Of a DNA stretch of 36,432 bases, positions 1 through 8,457 are shown piece by piece. Under the pieces are notes generated by a model that saw nothing but the letters and a program-made list of their open reading frames with translations, ran no database searches and was not told where the DNA came from. The translations under genes and the position numbers were made by a program. The stretch comes from an uncultured Acetatifactor sp. (lineage in GTDB: Bacteria; Bacillota; Clostridia; Lachnospirales; Lachnospiraceae). The DNA lies in contig CAJUAP010000039.1 of NCBI GenBank assembly GCA_910584435.1, positions 1-36,432 of the forward strand, written 5' to 3'. How positions within the stretch are numbered: position 1 is the first letter of the stretch; every line of letters starts with the position of its first letter.

Positions 1-46
1 TCGCCTGACTAGCGGGAGGCCAAGGGTTCGAGCCCCTTTGCTTCCA
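1..46 (+). tRNA. tRNA 3' end, partial (possibly Val-GAC)
   Basis: Only the 3' part is in the window. T arm: stem AAGGG (22-26), loop TTCGAGC (27-33), stem CCCTT (34-38). The acceptor strand TGCTTCC (39-45) and discriminator A46 follow; no CCA is encoded. Upstream, a 5-nt variable loop AGGCC (17-21) follows a plausible anticodon arm with loop CTGACTA (5-11), giving anticodon GAC (Val). That reading puts U at position 37, normally a purine, so the isotype is uncertain. A T-run (47-51) follows directly and may help termination. Confidence 0.7.
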
Positions 47-85
47 TTTTTATTTATCCCCATAATGATAACGACATGCCGGAAT

Positions 86-129
86 ATAAGTATTATTTTC
101 ATCTGTTTTATATATAAAATAATACTTAT
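86..129. other. Perfect 14-bp AT-rich inverted repeat between tRNA and dusB
   Basis: The arms ATAAGTATTATTTT (86-99) and AAAATAATACTTAT (116-129) are exact reverse complements around a 16-nt loop. It sits between the tRNA end and the dusB start. It could be an operator dyad, a bidirectional terminator-like stem or a small palindromic repeat. No U-tract follows on the + strand. Confidence 0.6.
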
Positions 130-176
130 CATTGATTGGAAGTTTCAACGGATAATTTTATATAAGGGAGGATGCT

Positions 177-1151
177 ATGGAAGTAAGCGGCGGGATTGAA
201 GTGAAGAAAATTCGTATCGGAAATCTGCTGCTGCCGTCCAATGTGTTAATGGCACCTCTTGCAGGCTATACTTGTTATCCTTTTCGGATGCTGGCATATG
301 AATTAGGGGCAGGATTATGTTTCACGGAGATGTGCAGTGCCAATGCACTGAAATACGAAGACAGGGCTACAAAACGCCTTTTGATTACCGCAAAGGATGA
401 GAAGATAAAAGCGGTACAGCTGCTCGGCGGTATTCCTGCGGTAATGGAGCGGATGGCAGGAAGCGAGCTGCTGAAGGATTTTGATGTGATTGATATCAAT
501 ATGGGATGTCCGGTGCCCAATGTATTTAAGAGCGGAGAGGGCAGTGCACTGATGCTGGATTGGAAAAGGGCTGCTGCAATTATTCGCGGATGTAAAAAGA
601 GTGGGAAGATAGTGTCGGTGAAATGTCGTACAGGCATCCGTGAAGACGATATGTTTGCGGCGGAATTCGCACGAATGTGTGAAGCTTCCGGGGCGGATAT
701 GCTCACGATCCATGGCAGGAGCCGGAGTATGATGTATGACGGCAAACCATATGTGAAAGAAATTGCATTGGCGAAGGCTGCGGTGTCCATACCGGTGATT
801 GCCAATGGAGGGATTTTCTCTGTGGAGGATGCAAGGAATATGATGGAGCAGACAGGTGCGGACGGGGTGATGGTGGCCCGTTATGGGCTGGAACACCCGT
901 TTATATTCAGCGAATTGACGGGGAAACCTTGTGATAAGACTGCATTTCAGATTTTGATGGAACAAATAGAATTGACAGCAGGATATTATGATGAGACATT
1001 TACCCTTGGATATATGAAAAAGCTTGCATCCTATATGATGAAGAAGCGCAAAGGAACCAAGAAATTCAAGGAACAGTTGTTTCGGAGCGGAAGTCTGGAA
1101 GAATTGCGGAAAGTCATTGCACTGATTTTTTATAACAGGGAAGGTGAGTGA
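177..1151 (+). CDS. dusB: tRNA-dihydrouridine synthase (DusB family)
   Basis: 324-residue TIM-barrel flavoenzyme that reduces specific uridines in the tRNA D-loop using FMN and NAD(P)H. Family motifs appear in order: MAPLAGYTCYPFR near the N-terminus, FTEMCSANAL, NMGCPVPNVFKSGEGSALM with the catalytic Cys, VKCRTGI, LTIHGRSR, VIANGGI, and GADGVMVARYGLEHPF in the phosphate-binding region. The start is set by a strong AAGGGAGG about 6 nt upstream of ATG 177. Length is normal for DusB. It lies directly downstream of a tRNA gene, a fitting neighbour. A possible small ORF begins at its stop codon. Confidence 0.95.
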   Translation: MEVSGGIEVKKIRIGNLLLPSNVLMAPLAGYTCYPFRMLAYELGAGLCFTEMCSANALKYEDRATKRLLITAKDEKIKAVQLLGGIPAVMERMAGSELLKDFDVIDINMGCPVPNVFKSGEGSALMLDWKRAAAIIRGCKKSGKIVSVKCRTGIREDDMFAAEFARMCEASGADMLTIHGRSRSMMYDGKPYVKEIALAKAAVSIPVIANGGIFSVEDARNMMEQTGADGVMVARYGLEHPFIFSELTGKPCDKTAFQILMEQIELTAGYYDETFTLGYMKKLASYMMKKRKGTKKFKEQLFRSGSLEELRKVIALIFYNREGE

Positions 1152-1153
1152 CT

Positions 1154-1390
1154 ATGCCGCAGTATAATCTGAATCTTGATTTTGGAAACCGTGTCAGCCT
1201 GAATGAGCAAGGGAGCTTATTTCGGCTACGCGGTTTTATAGCACTATGGCATATAATGGAATGTATTCTAATAGAAGAAATGCATTCTATAGAAAAAATG
1301 TATTCTATGAAAGAAATTCATTTCATGGAAGAAATGCATTCCAAAGAAGGAGTATGGGGATTGGAGTTATCATGGAAAAGTATCGCATAA
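1154..1390 (+). CDS. Possible small repeat-containing ORF after dusB
   Basis: 78-codon frame starting at ATG 1154 (a GTG at 1148 overlaps the dusB stop). GGGAAGG lies about 10 nt upstream, so it could be translationally coupled to dusB. The N-terminal third (MPQYNLNLDFGNRVSLNEQG) looks protein-like. Codons 35-64 are five copies of a hexapeptide (EEMHSI-like) encoded by the 18-bp repeats at 1256-1345. It ends inside the start region of the LRR gene. I recognise no family. It may be a leader peptide or spurious. Confidence 0.3.
   Translation: MPQYNLNLDFGNRVSLNEQGSLFRLRGFIALWHIMECILIEEMHSIEKMYSMKEIHFMEEMHSKEGVWGLELSWKSIA
1256..1345 (+). repeat. 18-bp tandem repeat, five degenerate units
   Basis: Five head-to-tail 18-bp units (1256-1273, 1274-1291, 1292-1309, 1310-1327, 1328-1345) with consensus GAAGAAATGCATTCTATA. 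A multiple of three, so copy-number change keeps frame. The array ends just before the ribosome binding region of the LRR gene and is open in two overlapping frames. Confidence 0.85.
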
Positions 1391-4300
1391 AGGACGGAAT
1401 TTTAGAAGCTTATACAGGAAGAGAAGAGGTCATTACAGTTCCGGAGGGTGTTCATACTATTGGGGAAGGGGCGTTGAAAGGATGTGTATCATTGCGCAAG
1501 GTGGTATTGCCCTCAGGTCTTCAAACCATCATGGGAGATGCTTTTAAGGGATGCAGGAAACTGGAGGAAGCGGAAATCCCGGAGGGTGTCAGATACATTG
1601 GGCGTTATGCATTTCACCGCTGCCATGCATTGAAGCGGGTGATTCTGCCGCAGTCTGTGGAAGAGCTGGGAGATTGTGCGTTTCTGTACTGTGACAGTTT
1701 GATGGAAGTACGTATGCCGGGGGTGAAGCGGCTTGGAACACAGGCATTTGCAAACGGAATATCGTTAGAAAGGCTTGAAGTATCTGAAGATTTGGAGGAA
1801 GGCTGTATCTGTGATGTGTTTACAGGATGCGGGAGGGTAAAGGAGATTTCATTCGGGGGCGGAAGGTGTTTTCGGATGCCCAATGTGGTAGAAGCAGCAG
1901 CGGGGGGAATGCAGGTGCCGCATCTTGCACAAGTGATTGTGCAGGACATTCTGCGCATGATGAAATTAGAAGGCAGAAGCCTGATACAATTTCGGGTCAA
2001 TATTAAGCATGTGGAGGTGCCGGAGGGAATAGAGTGCCTGGCCAAAAGCTGTTTTTATGATATGCGCGGTATTGTCACCGTGAAGCTTCCGAAATCTCTG
2101 AAAAGTATTGAAAGCAGAGCGTTCCGCAATTGTATCAGCCTGGAAAAGGTATGCTTTGGAGGGGCACAGGTGCAGATACATAAGGATGCTTTCAGAAACT
2201 GTACTTCGCTGAAGCTGGTCAGGACATATGACGGAAAGGAATATACTTTTGAGGGGATATCTCGTATTATACTCACAAGCGATAAAAACTGCTGCCGGCA
2301 CACAGCGTCTGCCGCTCGTGAGTCGGGTGACATGGCAGGTTTCTGTGACCGTCAGTATAAGCTGTTGAACGAAGGGGACGGGGATGCGGAGACAATTCCG
2401 GATCTGGTTCGTGCGGTTCATAAACAGGTATTGGGGAATTTCAGATTAAGCGGTACTACACTGTTAAAATATCTCGGAGCGGAATCCAGGGTGATCGTTC
2501 CTGAAGGCATCACCAGGATCGCGGAAGAGGCATTTGCCGGAAAGGAAAATATTGATAAGATCATGTTGCCGGAAAGTCTGCGTGAGATCGGGGCAGAGGC
2601 ATTTCGGGATTGTCTGCTACTGCAGACGATTGCGCTGCCAGAGGGATTGGAACGAATCGGGCAGGGGGCATTTGAAAATTGTGTGAAGCTGCTTCGCGTC
2701 TGTCTGCCTTCCGGAATCCGTACATTGGAGGCAAGAGCCTTCCGGCATTGCCGGGCATTGCAGGAGGTATGCTTACCGGAAAACCTTTCAAGGATTGAAG
2801 AAAGCGCTTTTTATGGCTGTTTTGCGTTAAGAAAGATACAATTTCCCGAAAAGCTGACTTTGATTGGAGAAATGGCATTCTATCGATGCAGTGTTTTAAA
2901 GGAGGTGCATATTCCGGCTAAGGCTTCCTATGTGGAAAGTCTTGCATTTGCGAAAAGCGGATTGCGTAAGGTGTGCGTATCAGGTGCGGCGGACGGGATG
3001 TCCGGCGGCAGGATGTATGGGGAAGGTGTGTTCGCGGAATGTATAAAATTAAAGAGTATGGTACTGGAAGAAGGGGTGCAGCATATTCCGGATAAGTTTG
3101 CTTTCGGCTGTAGTTCTTTGGAGCGGGTGGCACTGCCGGATTCTCTGAAATCCGTGGGGAGGCATCCCTGGGAGGGAACGTTGTTCCTGGAGCAATTTCG
3201 GAGAAGCCGGACAGAACGGCAGCAGCCGGAGGCAGACCGAAATCAGCAGCAGGAAGTAGGCCGAGAACTGCAGAGGCAGCAGAATATTCTTTGGGATGGA
3301 CAGCATCTGGAAGGGGAGGTGTGGATTCCGGATTCTGTGCGGATTGTGGCAGGAGGCGCTTTTTATGGGAACAGGAAAGTAACAGAGATTCATCTGCCGG
3401 AGGGTGTGCAGTTTATCGGTGCAGCAGCATTTAAGGGCTGCTGTAAGCTGCATCGGGTCTGGCTGCCCACAGGGATAAAGTGTCTGGAAGCGGAGGTATT
3501 TGCCGGATGCAGTGAACTGGAAGAAATATTTGTGGCCTCTGACCTGCCTGGGACAGGCCGGACAGCCGAAGAGGAATCCGGTCCGGCATGGGAAGAAATA
3601 GGAGAACGCGCTTTTTATCAGTGCAGAAAACTGAAGGGTCTGCGGCTGGAACGGGTAAAATGGTTTGGAAAAGAAGCTTTGGCAGGATGTATCTTGCTAA
3701 AACGCAGTGAAACGGCGGTCAATCCTAAGATTGGGGAGAGGGCCTTTGAGAACACTTTATTTTATGAAGAAAATGATAAGGAAAATAAAGACGGCATAGT
3801 GATTATAGGCAATGTCATTGTGGACGGAGGGACATGGAGCGGGCAGGATTCTCTGCCGGAAGGCGTAACAGGGATTGCGCCCTATGCATTTTCAGGAAAC
3901 CGTGGGATGACGAAGCTTATTCTGCCGGATAGTCTTCAGTGGATAGGAGAAGGTGCCTTCTTTGGATGCAGCGGACTGTGCGCCGTGGTATTTCCGCAGG
4001 GGCTGCACAGGATAGGAGCCAGGGCATTTGAAAAGTGCATTTCTTTACAGGAAATAGAAAGCAGTGTGCGGCAGGCAGGGCAATGTGCTTTTTCTGGCTG
4101 TATTTCACTCAGGCGGGCAGAGTTCCCCAACTTGTCCATATTGGAGAAGCGTCTCTTTGCCGGCTGCCGCAGCCTGGAAGAATGTATCTGTGAAAAAGCA
4201 AAGGCGGTACAGCCCTTTTGCTTCAGCGGCTGCAGAAAACTGAGAGAATTTTCTTTTGACAGGCTTGCTGTGGTGAGAAAATTTGCTTTTGAAGGATGTG

Positions 4301-5628
4301 AAAGTATCAAAAACGCGTCATTTAGAGACGGCGCATGTCTTGGGGCACATGCGCTGGAGGATTGCTGCGGTCTTGAAAAGGTGGTTCTTACAGGAGAACA
4401 GGGGACTGTTCAGCTGCGAGAGTATGCGTTATCCGGCTGCACGTCATTGCGTCAGGTGGTGTATCAGGGAAAGGAATGGATGCTGCAGTGTTATGGAGAT
4501 GTTCTTTCAGAACATATTCCTGAAACAGTGAAACTGTTTTTCCACAGTGCCCTTAGCTGTTTTGAGGTGGAAGAGGAGACAAGTCTGTGCGGTTATCGGG
4601 GGGCAGCCCGGAGGGTACGGATTCCGGAGGGCATCTGCCGGATAGAGGCGGAGGTGTTCCGGGACTGTATGCTGTTAGAGGAAGTGATATTTCCTCAAAG
4701 TGTGGAATATATCGGTGCAAGGGCTTTTCATGGAACGGCCTGGATGGAGCAGCGCAGGGAAGAAGCTCCCATGGTAGCAGTAAAGGATATGCTGCTGGAT
4801 GGCTCCGGCTGTAAGGGGGATGTGGAGGTTCCGGCAGAGATTCGGCTGGTGTGCGGATGGGCATTTGCAAACGGCCTTGGGATAGAGCGGATTCGTTTTG
4901 TATCCGAGAGAGTGCAGGTGGAAGAGTATGCGTTCCGAAACTGTATCCATTTGCGGGAGATGGAGCTGCCGGACGGTTCTTGTGTAGAGTTTACCGGAAT
5001 CGGGGATCGGGAAAAGGATTTGCCGGCATTGGCAAAGCAGGCGGTGGCGGACAGTATGAATTGTTTTAAGACGGACGGAGAAGGTGCGCTGGTGGAGTGT
5101 ACCGGAAATATCTCCAGACTTACGCTTGCTTCCGGTATTACAGCCATAGGGGAAGGTGCTTTTCAGGACGGCAATCTGTTGACAGAGATTGCTTTTCCGG
5201 ATACGGTCAGGAAAATCGGCAAGCGTGCTTTTGCAGGGTGTAAATGGCTGTGTGAGGTCAGGCAGGCGAAGGGGGTGGAAGATATCGGTGAAATGGCATT
5301 TTCAGGCTGCGGCGTACTGAAGCGTGTGGAGTTATCGAAACAGCTGCGGCAGATAGGGGCCAGGGCATTTGAAAACTGTACATCGTTGGAGGAAATACTG
5401 ATACCGGAAGGGGTGGCAGAGATACCTGAGAGAGCGTTTTACCGCTGCCACAGCCTGAAAAAAGTCCGGCTTCCTTCCAGCCTGAAAAAAATTGGTAAGG
5501 AAGCATTTGCCTTCTGCAGAGAATTGAGGGAACTTCAGGTGCCGGAAGGCGTGCTGGTGGAGGAAAGGGCCTTTGTGGGCAATCAGTTGTGGGAAAAAAC
5601 GGCAGGATGCGCAGGGGAGAACAGATAG
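1372..5628 (+). CDS. Giant BspA-type leucine-rich-repeat protein (LRR_5)
   Basis: About 1418 residues built almost wholly of BspA/TpLRR-like repeats of roughly 23 residues, with the pattern LP.GL..IG..AF.GC.SL..V. Blocks of regular repeats are separated by less regular spacers, e.g. the Gln-rich stretch encoded around 3200-3290. ATG 1372 (MEKYRIKDGILEAY) is preceded by GGAG at 5 nt spacing. The frame is open back to 1246, and ATG 1354 is an alternative. BspA proteins are usually secreted adhesins, but no signal peptide, transmembrane segment, LPXTG or cell-wall repeat is visible, so this one looks cytoplasmic. Repeats usually bind proteins; no partner is indicated. It is followed 23 nt later by the aldo/keto reductase gene. 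Confidence 0.9.
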   Translation: MEKYRIKDGILEAYTGREEVITVPEGVHTIGEGALKGCVSLRKVVLPSGLQTIMGDAFKGCRKLEEAEIPEGVRYIGRYAFHRCHALKRVILPQSVEELGDCAFLYCDSLMEVRMPGVKRLGTQAFANGISLERLEVSEDLEEGCICDVFTGCGRVKEISFGGGRCFRMPNVVEAAAGGMQVPHLAQVIVQDILRMMKLEGRSLIQFRVNIKHVEVPEGIECLAKSCFYDMRGIVTVKLPKSLKSIESRAFRNCISLEKVCFGGAQVQIHKDAFRNCTSLKLVRTYDGKEYTFEGISRIILTSDKNCCRHTASAARESGDMAGFCDRQYKLLNEGDGDAETIPDLVRAVHKQVLGNFRLSGTTLLKYLGAESRVIVPEGITRIAEEAFAGKENIDKIMLPESLREIGAEAFRDCLLLQTIALPEGLERIGQGAFENCVKLLRVCLPSGIRTLEARAFRHCRALQEVCLPENLSRIEESAFYGCFALRKIQFPEKLTLIGEMAFYRCSVLKEVHIPAKASYVESLAFAKSGLRKVCVSGAADGMSGGRMYGEGVFAECIKLKSMVLEEGVQHIPDKFAFGCSSLERVALPDSLKSVGRHPWEGTLFLEQFRRSRTERQQPEADRNQQQEVGRELQRQQNILWDGQHLEGEVWIPDSVRIVAGGAFYGNRKVTEIHLPEGVQFIGAAAFKGCCKLHRVWLPTGIKCLEAEVFAGCSELEEIFVASDLPGTGRTAEEESGPAWEEIGERAFYQCRKLKGLRLERVKWFGKEALAGCILLKRSETAVNPKIGERAFENTLFYEENDKENKDGIVIIGNVIVDGGTWSGQDSLPEGVTGIAPYAFSGNRGMTKLILPDSLQWIGEGAFFGCSGLCAVVFPQGLHRIGARAFEKCISLQEIESSVRQAGQCAFSGCISLRRAEFPNLSILEKRLFAGCRSLEECICEKAKAVQPFCFSGCRKLREFSFDRLAVVRKFAFEGCESIKNASFRDGACLGAHALEDCCGLEKVVLTGEQGTVQLREYALSGCTSLRQVVYQGKEWMLQCYGDVLSEHIPETVKLFFHSALSCFEVEEETSLCGYRGAARRVRIPEGICRIEAEVFRDCMLLEEVIFPQSVEYIGARAFHGTAWMEQRREEAPMVAVKDMLLDGSGCKGDVEVPAEIRLVCGWAFANGLGIERIRFVSERVQVEEYAFRNCIHLREMELPDGSCVEFTGIGDREKDLPALAKQAVADSMNCFKTDGEGALVECTGNISRLTLASGITAIGEGAFQDGNLLTEIAFPDTVRKIGKRAFAGCKWLCEVRQAKGVEDIGEMAFSGCGVLKRVELSKQLRQIGARAFENCTSLEEILIPEGVAEIPERAFYRCHSLKKVRLPSSLKKIGKEAFAFCRELRELQVPEGVLVEERAFVGNQLWEKTAGCAGENR

Positions 5629-5651
5629 GTGTGGGGAAAGAAGTGAGAGGG

Positions 5652-6767
5652 ATGCGTTATCGGAGATTGGGAAATACCGGATTGTTCATATCGGAGATAG
5701 GCTTTGGAACCATTCCTGTCCTGCAGGGCAATGTGCCGGTTCTGCCGGATTATTTTAATCTGGACGAAGAAGAGGCGCTTGCAGTGATGGGGCATGGATT
5801 TTCACTTGGCTGCAATCTTTTTGACACAGCCATTGTGCCGGAATACGGAGATGCGGAGATAAAACTTGGTAAGTTCGCGCAGCGTGTGGGAAGAGAACGG
5901 ATTATTATTTCGGATAAAGCGCGTTTCTATGATGGCAGTGAAATGTATCGGGCGGTGGAATGTTCCTGTGAAAATATGGGAACAACACCGGATATCTATT
6001 TCGTCCATCAGGTGGACGGGGAACATGAGGATGAGGTATTTCGCAAGGGCGGTGCGCTGGATACGCTTACGGAGCTGAAGGGTGAGGGGAAAATCCGGTT
6101 TGCGGGGATTGCATCCCACTATTACGACACTTTGCTGCGCGGTGCCATGGATGATAGGGTGGATGTGCTGCAGGGCAGCGGCAACCTCTTAGAACGCGGG
6201 ATGCTGGATAGGATACGGGAGGAAAAACGGTTTCGCGGAAAGGGGTTATTGGTGAATAAGGTTTATGCGGCAGGACTTCTTCCGGCAAGGTTTCCGGTGC
6301 AGACTTTAATCAGGTCGGTACTTGCCTATCCGGTGTCAGGTGCGCTGATTGGGCTTGGCACCATAGAACAGGTGGATGCTGCCATGGATTGGAATGCGGG
6401 GAAGGAAGGAGCAGGTAAGGGAAACGGAGTGAAGGAAACAGAGGCACTGCCTTCCTTTGATGAGGTATTGGGCGTTTTGGAAAAGGAGTACACACCCATA
6501 CCCTGTGACCGCTGCCAGAGATGCATATGTCCTCATGGGACGGAAATACATACGCTATTCCGGCAATATCAGTATTTTTTTCTGGGAAAAGATTACTGGG
6601 CGCTGAAGAAAATGGGGCTTGGGATTGGGAAAAGTGCGGAGTATTGCCGGAATTGCGCATGTATGCCCTGTCTGGACATGTGTCCCCGAAAGATACGCAT
6701 TCCTGACGAAATGCAGAAGCTGGAGCGGCTGGTCAATGCCCATCCTGTTGTCGGAAAGCGGGAGTAA
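5652..6767 (+). CDS. Aldo/keto reductase with C-terminal Cys-rich Fe-S domain
   Basis: 371 residues from ATG 5652. The start MRYRRLGNTGLFISEIGFG is the usual AKR beginning; upstream GTG 5589 and ATG 5607 are in frame but would add a non-family extension. The AKR tetrad is visible: Asp in LFDTA, Tyr in PEYGDAE, Lys in IIISDKARF, His in YFVHQVDG. After the barrel, a ferredoxin-like tail has CDRCQRCICP and CRNCACMPCLDMCP, probably binding one or two 4Fe-4S clusters. This is a common fusion in anaerobes; the substrate is unknown. Its 3' end overlaps the convergent Nudix gene by 35 bp. Confidence 0.88.
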   Translation: MRYRRLGNTGLFISEIGFGTIPVLQGNVPVLPDYFNLDEEEALAVMGHGFSLGCNLFDTAIVPEYGDAEIKLGKFAQRVGRERIIISDKARFYDGSEMYRAVECSCENMGTTPDIYFVHQVDGEHEDEVFRKGGALDTLTELKGEGKIRFAGIASHYYDTLLRGAMDDRVDVLQGSGNLLERGMLDRIREEKRFRGKGLLVNKVYAAGLLPARFPVQTLIRSVLAYPVSGALIGLGTIEQVDAAMDWNAGKEGAGKGNGVKETEALPSFDEVLGVLEKEYTPIPCDRCQRCICPHGTEIHTLFRQYQYFFLGKDYWALKKMGLGIGKSAEYCRNCACMPCLDMCPRKIRIPDEMQKLERLVNAHPVVGKRE

Positions 6768-7299
6768 ATGAGGCATGCAGTTTTTGATAGGCATCCAGTG
6801 CGGCCATATCTCTTGCCTGTATATATTTCCTCTGTTCAGTGGTATGGTTTGGAGACGAAATCAGATGAAGCATGGAGGCAAAGGTATGCCATTGCACCAC
6901 TGTGTTGCTTTCCAGTTCCGAAGGCGTCAGATGTAACGACCGGGCTTCCTGGGAGACGGATACTACATAATAGTAGGATTCCTGCGCATAATTTTGACAC
7001 GCCCGGTATTCAGAGACAATGCCTAATTCCTGTATTTCGCTGCAGGTACAGCCGGTTTCTTCTAATAGTTCCCGGCGCAGGGCGGTGATGGCATCTTCGC
7101 CGTCTTCTATACCGCCGCCGGGAAGGCTGTGGAGGCCGAATTTGTCGGAATACATGACTGCAAATAGTCCGTTCTGATTTTTTACTATGGCACGGGCTGT
7201 CAGCCGGGGCGGCGGAGCGGATGGCGTGGGGAAATCCGCCGGATTCGTTCCGGTCTGCCCTAAAACAACAGAATCGTTTAGTTCACGTAACAGTCTCAT
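6733..7299 (-). CDS. Nudix hydrolase
   Basis: 188 residues. A complete Nudix box is present, GGIEDGEDAITALRRELL continuing into EETGC, matching GX5EX7REUXEEXGU, so a Mg-dependent pyrophosphohydrolase is expected. The substrate cannot be told; the flanking barrel (ARAIVKNQNGLFAVMYS) is typical. The start at 7299 is supported by GGAAAGGA upstream. The ATG overlaps the stop codon of a 37-codon minus-strand ORF (ATGA, 7296-7299), implying coupled translation. The 3' end is antisense to the last codons of the aldo/keto reductase gene. Confidence 0.92.
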   Translation of the reverse strand: MRLLRELNDSVVLGQTGTNPADFPTPSAPPPRLTARAIVKNQNGLFAVMYSDKFGLHSLPGGGIEDGEDAITALRRELLEETGCTCSEIQELGIVSEYRACQNYAQESYYYVVSVSQEARSLHLTPSELESNTVVQWHTFASMLHLISSPNHTTEQRKYIQARDMAALDAYQKLHASFTPAFRQQDGH

Positions 7300-7409
7300 A
7301 ACAGCATCCTTTCCATAATGATTTCATCTTCAAACTGCCTAAAATTATCAGCAGTGTCATCTTCAAACTGTCTCCAATTATCAGGAGTGATTTTTTCCAG
7401 ATGTATCAT
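7296..7409 (-). CDS. 37-codon ORF resembling a GNAT N-terminus, coupled to Nudix
   Basis: On the minus strand AAGGAGG (7422-7428) precedes ATG 7409 by 12 nt. The product begins MIHLEKITPDNWR, very like the N-terminus of GNAT acetyltransferases (consensus L.KIT..NWR), then contains an 11-residue repeat (DNWRQFEDDTA / DNFRQFEDEII) and ends MERMLL. Its stop overlaps the Nudix ATG. It could be a GNAT gene reduced to its first strand plus a duplication, or a short coupling leader peptide. Family resemblance is by eye over about 13 residues only. Confidence 0.5.
   Translation of the reverse strand: MIHLEKITPDNWRQFEDDTADNFRQFEDEIIMERMLL
7324..7389. repeat. 33-bp direct repeat x2
   Basis: Two adjacent 33-bp copies (7324-7356, 7357-7389) share TCATCTTCAAACTG and AATTATCAG and differ at about five positions. 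They form the 11-residue duplication in the 37-codon minus-strand ORF and keep its frame. Confidence 0.85.
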
Positions 7410-7435
7410 TTTCTGTAATTACCTCCTTGCTCAGG

Positions 7436-7663
7436 TTAATAGATTGTCAAACAATTTTGACAGGAATTATTTTTGACAGGAATTATTATAGCATTGACAG
7501 CCTTTGGTGTCAATTGTATAGGAATTCCGGCGGCTTTGGCAGCTTGCTGCAGCAGTTCAGGCAGTGCCCGTTTTGGTGCCCTTTCTGAAGTATGAACCGT
7601 CACAGGTATGGTGTTTTTCAGCCTCTGTGACAATTCGGCATAAGAAAACGACATTTCATCCAT
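7436..7663 (-). CDS. Small hypothetical protein
   Basis: 75-codon frame ending 26 nt upstream of the GNAT-like mini-ORF, so it could head the minus-strand group that ends with the Nudix gene. No strong ribosome binding site is seen. The sequence (SYAELSQRLKNTIPV, then LPELLQQAAKAAGIPI) looks like plausible alpha/beta protein but I recognise no family. A perfect 16-bp duplication near its 3' end shifts frame and replaces a terminus that would otherwise read IIIPVKIV. Possibly a gene remnant or not coding. Confidence 0.35.
   Translation of the reverse strand: MDEMSFSYAELSQRLKNTIPVTVHTSERAPKRALPELLQQAAKAAGIPIQLTPKAVNAIIIPVKNNSCQNCLTIY
7455..7486. repeat. Perfect 16-bp tandem duplication
   Basis: TTTTGACAGGAATTAT occurs twice back to back (7455-7470, 7471-7486). 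Sixteen is not a multiple of three, so the duplication frame-shifts the end of the 75-codon minus-strand ORF. Confidence 0.9.
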
Positions 7664-7726
7664 TTTATATATTCAATGTCTCGTGAAGCATATATGATAT
7701 AGAAAACAGTATCAGGAAGGATGAGT

Positions 7727-8452
7727 ATGAGAGGGATTTTATATTTTTGTCTGGCGGTAGTGGTGATTCTGATGATTTGCCTGGTTCGTATGCTGCTGCT
7801 GCATGAAAAAATGCGCAGACAGTATGAAAATCTCAGTATCAGTTACCAGCAGCTGCAGAGCCTGAATGAAACCCTGCGAAGCCAGCGCCATGATTATCTG
7901 AATCATATGCAGGTAGTATACGGGATGCTGGAATTACAGGAATATGAAGAGCTGCAGAGGTATCTGGAACCGATTTACACCAATATGATGAAGACAGGGA
8001 AAGCAATCCGGACTTCGATTCCGGCGGTGAATGCATTACTTATGGCAAAATTGGGTGAGACGGAGAAGGAGGGGATTGACTTTTATATAGAGGTGAAATC
8101 GGATCTGAAAAAGCTGCGGATAGAACCCTGGGAGCTGTGTAAAGTGCTTTCTAACCTCATCGACAATGCCATCACGGCACTGCTCAACAAAGAGGGGGAG
8201 CGGAAATTGGTGTTGGATATCAGTGAAAGCAGGGATGAGTACATATTTGCAGTCAGTAATAACGGGGCATCCATACCGAAGGAGAAACAGACAGCAATTT
8301 TTCTGCCGGGCGTGACTACCAGGCAGGGCGAGGGACATGGAATGGGACTGTTTATTGTGTCGAATGTGTTGAAAGCCAATCAGGGCAGCATTCACCTGCG
8401 GTCAGATGAAGGGGAAACAATATTTGTTGTGCAGATACGGAAGGCGGTGTAG
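7727..8452 (+). CDS. Membrane-anchored sensor histidine kinase (Spo0B/DcuS-like, GHKL)
   Basis: About 241 residues: one N-terminal transmembrane helix (residues 3-25), a short coiled coil, an H-box with RSQRHDYLNHMQ (probable phospho-His55), then a GHKL ATPase with N-box LSNLIDNAITAL and G-box GEGHGMGLFIVSNVL. No extracytoplasmic or PAS sensor domain is present, so the input must come from the membrane, a partner or the coil. ATG 7727 has AGGAAGG at 6 nt; ATG 7721 abuts the site. nfeD and floA follow, and the likely cognate LytTR regulator is the fourth gene, suggesting one four-gene operon. Confidence 0.88.
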   Translation: MRGILYFCLAVVVILMICLVRMLLLHEKMRRQYENLSISYQQLQSLNETLRSQRHDYLNHMQVVYGMLELQEYEELQRYLEPIYTNMMKTGKAIRTSIPAVNALLMAKLGETEKEGIDFYIEVKSDLKKLRIEPWELCKVLSNLIDNAITALLNKEGERKLVLDISESRDEYIFAVSNNGASIPKEKQTAIFLPGVTTRQGEGHGMGLFIVSNVLKANQGSIHLRSDEGETIFVVQIRKAV

Positions 8453-8457
8453 ACAAA

